From Amycolatopsis sacchari (GTDB lineage: Bacteria > Actinomycetota > Actinomycetes > Mycobacteriales > Pseudonocardiaceae): DNA of 64,000 nt. Of the stretch, positions 42,714 to 50,256 are shown piece after piece. The notes beneath the pieces are model-generated. The model saw nothing but the letters and a program-made list of their open reading frames with translations, ran no database searches and had not been told where the DNA came from. The translations under genes were made by a program, and so were the position numbers. Location: the NCBI RefSeq assembly GCF_900114035.1, contig NZ_FORP01000001.1:558001-622000 (forward strand), written 5' to 3'. Within the stretch, counting starts at the first letter, position 1. Each line of letters starts with the position of its first letter.

Positions 42714-43895
42714 TCAGCGCCGCACCGGGAAGAACCGGTCGGGCCCCGGCTCCACGTGCGGGACGTCGTTCATGTCCTGCCGCAACGCCGACAGCTCCCG
42801 GTAGATCTCCCGCCGCGCTCGGTTCTGGTTGCCCAGCGGCCGGTGCTCGGGCAGCGCGTGCCACGGGTTGATCGAAAGGCTGTCCGCGCGCGCCCGCTGC
42901 TCCGCCGGGTCCAGCTCCTGCACCGGCAGCCGCAGCACGCCCACCCGCACCGGCGGCGACACGCGCTCCGGCCAGATCACCGACGCGTGCTCGACCGGCA
43001 TCCGCAGCGGGTCGTTCTGCACCTGCACCAGCACGTCGAACTCCGCCTCCCGCGTGCTCAACGTCCGCGCCAGCGCCTGCGCGAGGTAGTCGTCCGGCGG
43101 GTTCCACGGCACCCGCGTCCGCCCCGCCGCGCGCGGCACGAACCGGTACTGCATCGCCTGCCCCGGCCCCAGCAGGTACGCCGCGCAGCTCCAGTAAGCG
43201 GTTTCCAGCGGGCTGGTGTGCGTCCGCGCGTACAGGCCCTGCATCACCAGGTCCGCCAGGTGGCTGTCGCGCGGGTCCAGGAAGTACCACAGGGGAGTGC
43301 CGTTCCCGATGTGCCGCTGCAGCTTGACGTTCGCCACCACGTCGGGCGTGGTGAACGTCGGCGCGCTGATCCCGGTGAAGTCCTGCGTGTGCCGCTCGTC
43401 GTCCAGCAGCTTCGGCCCCGGCACGCCGACGACCTTCACCCCGATGCTCAGAATCCCGTTGTCCTCCAGGTCCGGCGGCGACAACGGCCCCGGCCCGGCG
43501 AACCGCACCCACGCCGCGTACGTCGCCGGCCGCGCGAACAACCCGTGCCGCACCGGGAACGGCAGGTCGTCCAGGACCTCCAGCGACGCCCGCACCACCC
43601 CGTAGGTCTTGGTGTTGCCCGCCCGCTGCGCCTGCCCCGGCGCGTACTCGCGCAGCACGAACCGGCTCATCAGCTTCACGATCTCCGCGCGCGCCGCGTC
43701 CTCACCGGGGATCGACAGCTCCTCGGCCCTCACCCCGGACACCGGCAACGTCCACCGCCGCACCAGCGCCTGCACGAGGCCCTGCACCGGCGGGCGCACC
43801 ACCGCGTCGAACGCGGGCCGCACGTACGGGTCGATCCGCCGTTCCAGCGCGACCAGCCGCGACACCGCGTCGTTGACCTGCTTCCGGAGGTTCAC
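42714..43895 (-). CDS. catalase-family heme protein
   Basis: A 393-residue protein of the short catalase-like superfamily. PVRHGLFARPATYAAWVRFAG occupies the distal-His position of catalases, ILSIGVKVVGVPG and FLDPRDSHL follow, and SPLETAYWSCAAYLLGPGQAMQYRFVP is the catalase-like core strand region. It lacks the full KatA-type dimer wrapping and C-terminal flavodoxin domain. Catalase-related proteins of this size include allene oxide synthase-type enzymes acting on lipid hydroperoxides as well as true peroxidases. It is the last gene of a four-gene unit with DyP and heme dioxygenase genes; GTG at 43895 overlaps the DyP stop by 4 bp. Confidence 0.78.
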   Translation of the reverse strand: MNLRKQVNDAVSRLVALERRIDPYVRPAFDAVVRPPVQGLVQALVRRWTLPVSGVRAEELSIPGEDAARAEIVKLMSRFVLREYAPGQAQRAGNTKTYGVVRASLEVLDDLPFPVRHGLFARPATYAAWVRFAGPGPLSPPDLEDNGILSIGVKVVGVPGPKLLDDERHTQDFTGISAPTFTTPDVVANVKLQRHIGNGTPLWYFLDPRDSHLADLVMQGLYARTHTSPLETAYWSCAAYLLGPGQAMQYRFVPRAAGRTRVPWNPPDDYLAQALARTLSTREAEFDVLVQVQNDPLRMPVEHASVIWPERVSPPVRVGVLRLPVQELDPAEQRARADSLSINPWHALPEHRPLGNQNRARREIYRELSALRQDMNDVPHVEPGPDRFFPVRR

Positions 43896-45244
43896 GCCAT
43901 CACCGTCGCGAGGTAGCGCAGCGCCGCGATCCCCGGCAGGAAGAAGTACGCCCCGCCCCGCACCCGCACGAACTCCGGCAGGGCGCGGTGCCGCACCCGC
44001 ACGGGGCGGGCCTGCTCGGTGAACACCGCGCCCTCCCGGACCCGCGGCGCCACCACCGGGTCCGGGTCGTCCCGCAGGCCGTTGAACGTGGGGTCGTTGA
44101 GCCAGCTGTGCTGCACGAACTCGTACTGCCGCGCCAGGTTCGCGTTGAGGCACAGGAAGTACAGCCCGCGCTCGGTGTCACCGCCGCGCTGCCGCCTGGT
44201 GTAGCTGCGGCCGCGGCGCAGCAACCGGTGCCGGTCGTTGATCGTCATCGACTCCGCCGAACCCGGCCGCGGCGGCAGCGAGTCCCGGGGGTTGGCCCGC
44301 CGCACGTGCGCCCCGAGCGGACACGCCAGTCCATCGGGATCCGTTTCGTGGTAACGGAAATCGTGCCCGGCCAGCTCCGGGTCGTCCCGCTCGGGGGAGA
44401 GCACCACCGGCGCGCCGCTCGGCCACCGGCCCATCATCTTCGCCGCGAGCCGCCGCGCCCCCTCGGCCCCGTCGCCGCCGTGCTCACGCACGTACGACCA
44501 GAACCCGTCGACGTCCTGCGACAGCTGCCGCAGCACCAGGTAACTGCCGTTGCGGCCCAGGTCCGCTCCGCCCGACCCGGCCTCGTCCCGCGGCAGCAGG
44601 TTGTTCGGATCCACGCTCGCGGGCAGCACGGGACGCTCGGTGAACCGGCCGTAGGCGTTGCGGTACCCGAGCACGAACTCTCCCGGCGCGATCCCGCCGT
44701 CACCGCCCACCACCCCGGCCAGCCGCGGCTGGGACAGCCCGTCGCGGAACCCGAACGGTTCACGCCCGGTCAGCGGATCCGTCGGCAGCACCGCCAGCCG
44801 GGACAGCCCGCCCGCCCCGCGCTCCAGCGCGTTCACCCGCCGCCGCAACGCATCCGCCGTCGCGGCGTACACCAGCACGAGCACGTGCACCTCCGCGCCG
44901 CCCGGCCCGCCCCACGACCACCGCCGCGGGTCAGCGTCGCCGACGTCCCCGAGCAGCCGCGACCGGTGCTCGGTCGTCATGCCCTCCGCGAACGCGGGGG
45001 AGAACGACGCGACGATGGAGGCGGGCACCGCCAGCGCCCGCAGGCCGGCCGCCGTCAGCGCGACGTTGACCGCCGACTCGGGGGAGACCACCGCCCCGCT
45101 CGTCACCTGCCCCGCCCACCGGCCCAGCGCGTTCCGCGCGGTCTCCGCGTCCGCCACGCCGTAGAGCAGGAACGCCGCGTGCCTCAGCCGCCCGTAGCCC
45201 CGGACCACCAGGCCCTGCACGTCGTCGAGATCGAGGGTGTCCAT
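43892..45244 (-). CDS. DyP-type peroxidase
   Basis: A 450-residue dye-decolorizing-type heme peroxidase. The signature GxxDG occurs at residues 165-169 (GFRDGLSQP; Asp168 is the distal acid), and the proximal heme ligand is His313 in CPLGAHVRRANPRD, with the paired Arg315/316. It has no Tat signal, so it is cytoplasmic or delivered otherwise. It is longer than typical B-type DyPs (about 315 residues) and closer in length to D/C-type. It is preceded by the 562-residue gene (6 bp gap) and overlaps the catalase-like gene, so it belongs to one operon with the dioxygenase-like enzyme. Confidence 0.88.
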   Translation of the reverse strand: MDTLDLDDVQGLVVRGYGRLRHAAFLLYGVADAETARNALGRWAGQVTSGAVVSPESAVNVALTAAGLRALAVPASIVASFSPAFAEGMTTEHRSRLLGDVGDADPRRWSWGGPGGAEVHVLVLVYAATADALRRRVNALERGAGGLSRLAVLPTDPLTGREPFGFRDGLSQPRLAGVVGGDGGIAPGEFVLGYRNAYGRFTERPVLPASVDPNNLLPRDEAGSGGADLGRNGSYLVLRQLSQDVDGFWSYVREHGGDGAEGARRLAAKMMGRWPSGAPVVLSPERDDPELAGHDFRYHETDPDGLACPLGAHVRRANPRDSLPPRPGSAESMTINDRHRLLRRGRSYTRRQRGGDTERGLYFLCLNANLARQYEFVQHSWLNDPTFNGLRDDPDPVVAPRVREGAVFTEQARPVRVRHRALPEFVRVRGGAYFFLPGIAALRYLATVMA

Positions 45245-45250
45245 ACCGCC

Positions 45251-46939
45251 TCACAGCAACGCGAGCCACGACCGCGCCTCGGCGGCGCCGAGGTCGCGGG
45301 ACAGGCCCTCGCGGATCTTGGAGTTGTCGTCGATGTTGCGCGCGGACAGGTCCCGGTACGCCGAGTACCACACGCTCGGCAGCTGGTGCGCCCGCAGGTA
45401 GTCCTTGAACGCCTGCTCGTCGCGCGCCCCGCCGCCCACGAGCCAGCGCGTCGCGGGGTAGCCGACGCCGTTGGAGAACACCGCGTTGAGCCCCGGGGCG
45501 AGCTTGTCGATGAACTCATCCATGTAGCTTTCCAGGCTGCCGTCGTAGTTGCTGGCGAACACCAGCCGCCGCCCGCGGTCGACGTAGACCCAGCGCGCGA
45601 AGTGGATCGTCCGCACACCCGCCAGCCCGCCCCGCGCGTACACGTGCCGGTTGAAGTAGTCCAGTCCGAACAGGACGGTCCGCAACGTGACCGCCCTGAC
45701 CAGCCCCGGCTTCACCGTCCCCGCCGCCGTGAACGGGTTCTGCGTGGACAGGTCCTCCTGCTGCGTCAGCTCCGCCAGCCGCTCCGGCGACACCCGGCCG
45801 ATCTCCGGCGTGTCACGCGCTTCCAGCCGCCGGATCAGCAGCGCCCACACCGGCAGCGCGGGCAGCAGCAACGGCACGGCCGCGGGCACGACCACCCGGT
45901 GCACCGCCTCGCGCGCCCGGAACGCCGCCGACGGCGCCTCCGGCGGGCGCAACGCCCACGACAGTTCCGGCCGCCCCGCCACGAAGGCGCGCACGGCGCG
46001 GTGCACCTCCCGCTCGTCCGCACCCGACCAGTCACCCTCGTCGAGGAAGTCCTCGATCCGCTCCCGCAGCCGCGCTTCGTCCTGGATCCGGGCAAGGCTC
46101 CGCCCCACGTGGTGCACGTACGCCGACGCCGCCGGGATGCGCCGCTGCGCCAGCCAGCGCACCCGGTCCTGCACACTGCCGTTGTCCGGGTGGTCCTCGC
46201 ACATCGCCAGCAACGACGGCAGCGAATCGTTGGGCGCCGACGCCAGATCCCGCAGGTGCGCCCCGACCGGAGTGTCCACTTCGGCCAGGTACATCAGCGT
46301 CGGCGGCCCGTTGTCCTCCGCGGGCAACAGGAACACGCGCGCGAAGTGCACCCCCGCGAGCTCCCGGAACGGGCCACCGTCGAGTTCCACGCTCTTGCGC
46401 AACTGCTCCAGCAGTCCCGGCACCTCCGCCTCGCGACCGCGCCGCAGCCGCGCCCGGATCGTCAGCGCCACCTGGTGCGGGGCCGGTCCGGCCGACGCGG
46501 TGGGCGGGCGCCGCAGCACGAACCACGCCACCCGGCGCCGCCACAGCCACACCACGCCCAGGTACAGCCCCGGCGCGACGAGCCGGATCTCGTCCCGCAC
46601 CCCGCGTGCCACCAGCGACGACTCCGAATAGTCGATGACCGTGCAGTCGCGGCCGTCCAGCCAGCTCCGGCCGGGCGCCACGGTCGCCCGGATCGCCCGC
46701 AGCCCCAGCGGGCCGACCCGGTTGTTCAGCCACTGCCCGCTGCCGTCGAACACCTTGCCGCGCCACGCCAGCGCCCGCGCCAGCGTCGCGACGGGCTTCG
46801 CCAGTCCCGTGCCGGCGCCGATCACGGCCGTGCCGTCCATCGCGCCCAGCGGCACCTCGCCGGGCGGGCTGGCGCGGAACAACCGGATCAGCTCGTCGTC
46901 CGCGGCCGACAGCAGCCCCTGCTCGTCGACGACCTTCAT
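45251..46939 (-). CDS. uncharacterised 562-residue protein of the heme-peroxidase cluster
   Basis: I cannot name this family. Residues 25-145 form a module with AWRGKVFDGSG, SWLDGRDCTVIDYSESS and RDEIRLVAPGLYLGVVWL, which looks like a small beta-barrel. The middle part (150-250) has ferredoxin-like character. A hydrophobic segment at about 345-370 (VVVPAAVPLLLPALPVWALLI) could be membrane associated. The C-terminal module carries WVYVDRGRRLVFASNYDGSLESY (Tyr465 region), resembling the ferredoxin-like halves of DyP-type proteins, without a recognisable heme ligand. ATG at 46939 overlaps the heme peroxidase stop (ATGA). The strict coupling suggests a partner or product-processing role in the cluster. 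Confidence 0.7.
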   Translation of the reverse strand: MKVVDEQGLLSAADDELIRLFRASPPGEVPLGAMDGTAVIGAGTGLAKPVATLARALAWRGKVFDGSGQWLNNRVGPLGLRAIRATVAPGRSWLDGRDCTVIDYSESSLVARGVRDEIRLVAPGLYLGVVWLWRRRVAWFVLRRPPTASAGPAPHQVALTIRARLRRGREAEVPGLLEQLRKSVELDGGPFRELAGVHFARVFLLPAEDNGPPTLMYLAEVDTPVGAHLRDLASAPNDSLPSLLAMCEDHPDNGSVQDRVRWLAQRRIPAASAYVHHVGRSLARIQDEARLRERIEDFLDEGDWSGADEREVHRAVRAFVAGRPELSWALRPPEAPSAAFRAREAVHRVVVPAAVPLLLPALPVWALLIRRLEARDTPEIGRVSPERLAELTQQEDLSTQNPFTAAGTVKPGLVRAVTLRTVLFGLDYFNRHVYARGGLAGVRTIHFARWVYVDRGRRLVFASNYDGSLESYMDEFIDKLAPGLNAVFSNGVGYPATRWLVGGGARDEQAFKDYLRAHQLPSVWYSAYRDLSARNIDDNSKIREGLSRDLGAAEARSWLALL

Positions 46940-48756
46940 GACCGCACCGGCCACGCCGCGAACGCGTTGTCCACCTCGGCCACGGCGGGCCGCAGACCGG
47001 GGTAGTGCCGCAGCAGCACGCTCAGCATCGAGTTGTCCCGGATCCAGTCCAGCCCGGTCTGCGAGTACACGGCCGGCGTGTAGTACTCGGTGAAGAACCG
47101 GTCGCTGTTCAGCCGCCGCGAGGCCATCAGGATGAACACGCGGAAAGCGGTGTCGCTGAAGGCGAACCCCGCCGGCTTGCGCTCGGCGAACATGCCTACC
47201 GTCAGGTCGACGTCCTCGATCCGCCCGCCGTAGCAGCGGCTGATCTCCTCCGCCCACTGCCGGTTCCCGGTCAGCTCGTCGAAGTCCCGCGCGGGCCGCA
47301 GGTGCAGCAGCCGCCGGAACTCGTTGTACCGCGGCACACCCAGCTCACGCGAGCGCAGCACGTCCGTCGCCGCCAGGTCCTGCAGGTGCCCGTCCGGGCG
47401 GTGGAACTCCTGCAGGTGCCGCGGGAAGTTGTGCAACGTCACCAGCCCCGGCGGCAGCGTCCCGAACGAGTACAGCAGGTCGGTCAGCGACACGCTGTTG
47501 AGCACCTTCAACGCGTTCTCCCCGGCCAGGTCGGGGAAATCGCACTCCAGCACCGTCTGGTCGTCGGCCACCGAGCGGAAGTCCCAGTGGTCCCGCAGCA
47601 GCGGGTGCATCCGGTACACCGCGACGAACTCCTCGGTGAGCGAGAACGGCACGCCGTAGTCGTCGGTCGAGCCACCCGGGATCCCGCTGACCACCTCGCT
47701 GTCGCTGATGCGCCCGAACAGCCGCTGCACCCGTTCACCGGCCAGCCCGAACCAGTTGGCCCGCAAGGCCGCCTTCGTCGTCGGGTGACTGATCACCGCG
47801 GGCGTCCACTCCACGGTGTGGATCTTGGCCAGCAACGCCGAGTTCACCAGCCGCGCCCGCTGGAACAGCTCCTCGTCCGGCCACGACGGGTAGTCGGCGT
47901 GCAGCCGGTCGCAGATCGCGTTGTGCTCCAGCGTGAACAACGTCCGCAACAGCTCGGGACCGAGCCAGAACCCGGGCACCAGCGCCGGGTTGTCGGCCGG
48001 GTCGTCCGGCAGCGGCAACAGCCCGCTGTCGAGCACTCGCAGCTTCCCGCCCTCACCGCTGCGCAGCCACTGCTGCTGCCGCCGGTCGACGCCGTAGATC
48101 TGCGAACCATCCCACCAGTGCGTCAGCACGTTCACCCTGGTCTGCGGCTGGTCCGCGCCCGCGGGCCGCGTCGGGTCGTCAGGGGTGCGCATGATCCGCA
48201 TCGGCCGCTCGGGCCACGGGTCGTCGGCGGCCAGCGGCACCTCCCACGGGTTGTCCTTGGGGCTCTTGCCGTGGCTGAACCAGTCGCGGATCATGAACTG
48301 CAACCACGCCGCGACCAGCGAGTTCACCGACGAGGCCGGCACGAACGTGGTCCGGGTCAGCAGCGCACGGCTGATCTCCCGCGGGTTCGGCGACAGCACC
48401 GAGGTCTCCGTCGCCGCCGCGATCCGGTCCAGCGGGATGTTGCGCCCGAACCGCGTGCCCGCCATGCCCGTGGCCGGGCGGTCCAGGTCGTTGTGGCTGC
48501 CGTCCGCCGTGCGCCCGGTGAGGTAGTCACGCGAGAACGCAGGCGCCTCGGGCGGGTCCACGGCGGGCAGGTGCCCGGTGTCGTACAGGTTGTCCTGCCG
48601 CAGTTTTGTCCGCAGCCCGATCAGCTCGAGCAACCCCAGCGGCACCGGCAGCCGGTCCCACCCGACCACCTGGTCCACCAGCCCGGTCACGGCCGTGAAC
48701 AACCGCCACGGCAACGCCCTGCGATAACTCCGGTCAGCGGGTTCGGAATTGTTCAT
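46936..48756 (-). CDS. alpha-dioxygenase/cyclooxygenase-like heme peroxidase
   Basis: A 606-residue animal-type heme peroxidase of the fatty-acid dioxygenase branch. EEFVAVYRMHPLLRDH at 375-390 aligns with the COX/alpha-DOX active site: Tyr381 is the radical tyrosine position and His384 the proximal heme ligand. HTVEWTP (His313, Thr318), WWDGSQIYG and GVPRYNEFRRLL are the blocks shared with plant alpha-dioxygenases. The distal segment reads FMIRDWFSHG, with Arg where plant enzymes have FMIHDW, though His162 is close by. The expected reaction is oxygenation of a fatty acid to a hydroperoxide. It is the first gene of the four-gene operon; ATG at 48756, divergent from the P450. Confidence 0.88.
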   Translation of the reverse strand: MNNSEPADRSYRRALPWRLFTAVTGLVDQVVGWDRLPVPLGLLELIGLRTKLRQDNLYDTGHLPAVDPPEAPAFSRDYLTGRTADGSHNDLDRPATGMAGTRFGRNIPLDRIAAATETSVLSPNPREISRALLTRTTFVPASSVNSLVAAWLQFMIRDWFSHGKSPKDNPWEVPLAADDPWPERPMRIMRTPDDPTRPAGADQPQTRVNVLTHWWDGSQIYGVDRRQQQWLRSGEGGKLRVLDSGLLPLPDDPADNPALVPGFWLGPELLRTLFTLEHNAICDRLHADYPSWPDEELFQRARLVNSALLAKIHTVEWTPAVISHPTTKAALRANWFGLAGERVQRLFGRISDSEVVSGIPGGSTDDYGVPFSLTEEFVAVYRMHPLLRDHWDFRSVADDQTVLECDFPDLAGENALKVLNSVSLTDLLYSFGTLPPGLVTLHNFPRHLQEFHRPDGHLQDLAATDVLRSRELGVPRYNEFRRLLHLRPARDFDELTGNRQWAEEISRCYGGRIEDVDLTVGMFAERKPAGFAFSDTAFRVFILMASRRLNSDRFFTEYYTPAVYSQTGLDWIRDNSMLSVLLRHYPGLRPAVAEVDNAFAAWPVRS

Positions 48757-49015
48757 GGAAATTCCCCTCCGAGTGTTTTCCGCGCTCGACCACGCTCGTC
48801 CGCGAACAAATCACCGGCCGCAACCCGGGCGCGCGGAAGAACCAGACTCGCACCGGATCTCGCTGCCTGTCCAGGATCGTGACCCGAATACCCAAGTGGA
48901 GCAAAGCCCCGTCGAGACAGCGAATTCCAGCAGGACCTGGCGGCGGTCCGGCCACCGCGTTACTTTGGGGAGCGCATTTCCCCCGCGGTTCCGGAAAATG
49001 GATCAGGAGATTCCG
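48757..49015. promoter_or_regulatory. divergent promoter region of the heme-peroxidase operon and P450
   Basis: A 259-bp gap between the divergent dioxygenase-like and P450 genes. It contains no gene or convincing dyad. AGGAGA at about 49003 serves the P450 ATG. Shared control of both transcripts is likely by arrangement. Confidence 0.4.
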
Positions 49016-50255
49016 ATGGCCGGCACCCCACGATTTCCCCGCGCACGCCCGCTCGACGATCTCGCCGTCACCGCCACCGTGCTCGCGCCCAACCTCGTGC
49101 AGGGGCTGTTCCACCGCTGGCGGGTACCCGTCCGGCTCGCCACACTGGCCGACGTCGACCGCGCCGCGGTGCGCGTGCTCTCCACGCTCTCGCGCCGCTA
49201 CGACGGCGGCCCCGTGCGGGTGCGGGGCGGGCTCCTGCTGCTCGACCCCGCCGACACACACCGGGTGCTGAACGGGCCGGTCGAGGACTACGCGGCCGAC
49301 ACCCCGGCGAAACGCCGCGGCATGAGCCACTTCCAGCCCACCGCCCTGACCATCTCCCGCGGTCACCTGTGGCGTGACCGCCGCACCTTCACCGAAACGG
49401 TGCTCGGGCGGTTACCCCGCCTGGCCGGGCACTTCACCGCCTGCGCCGAGCAGGAGACGAAGGACCTCGTCGCCGCGGGACCCGTGCTGGACTGGCGTTC
49501 CTGGCACCGCACCGTGCAGCGCATCGCCCGGCGGATCCTGTTCGGGGACACCGCCGCGGACGACCAGGAGCTCAGCGAAACCCTGGAACGCATGATGAGC
49601 CGCGCGAACCTCCTGCCGGGACGGCCGTCGCGAACTCGCGGGCTTCCACGAGCGCGTGGGGGAGCACGTCCGCCACGCCGGGCGGGACAGCCTCGCGGGC
49701 TGGTTCACCGACACCCCGTCCACCGGCTGGACGGACCCGACCGGCCAGCTCACCCACTGGCTGTTCGCCCTCGGCGACACCCTCGCCATCAACACCCTGC
49801 GCACCCTCGCCGTCGTCGCGCAGCGGCCGGCCGACCGGAGCCGCGCGCTCGCCGACGACCGCTACCGCACCGCGTGCCTGCTCGAAACCATGCGCCTGTG
49901 GCCGACAACCACCCTGCTGGCGAGGGAAACCCGCCGCGAGATCCGCTGGCCCGGCGGCGGGCTCGTCCCCGCGGGCACCCAGGTGCTCATCGCCAGTACG
50001 TACCAGCACCGCGATCCCGACGGGCTGGAACACCCCGACACCTTCGCCCCGGACGCGGCGGGGTCGCCGCCGTTCGTGCACTTCGGCGGCGGGCGGCAGA
50101 TCTGCCCCGGGATCTCGCTGGCCGAGCTGACCGGCACCGCGATCCTGCGCGTGGCGCTGGAACACACCCTGGCGGTGACCGCGCCGCGGCTGCCCGAGGA
50201 CGAGCCGTTGCCGCACATGCTGGACTTCTTCGGCATCCGCGTCGCGGTCGCCTGA
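49016..50255 (+). pseudogene. cytochrome P450 interrupted by a frameshift
   Basis: ATG at 49016 (AGGAGA upstream) opens a P450 N-terminal half (FPRARPLDDLAVTATVLAPNLVQGLFHRW ... SRGHLWRDRRTFTETVLGRLPRLAGHF, the C-helix with WxxxR). Coding shifts by +1 near 49620-49640: the original frame becomes Arg-rich nonsense while the next frame carries RRELAGFHERV, the K-helix ETMRLWP and the heme loop FGGGRQICPG (Cys codon 50103-50105) to the TGA at 50255. Joined, the protein would be about 412 residues, a full bacterial P450. The I-helix (FALGDTLAIN) lacks the usual AGxxT pair. A real loss of function or a sequencing error are both possible. Likely partner of the divergent dioxygenase. Confidence 0.82.
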
Positions 50256-50256
50256 C

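Noticed and set aside
43988-47005. A 1005-codon plus-strand open frame
   Set aside because: Antisense to the DyP, the 562-residue and part of the heme dioxygenase genes, which carry clear catalytic motifs; it is an Arg/His/Pro-rich shadow.
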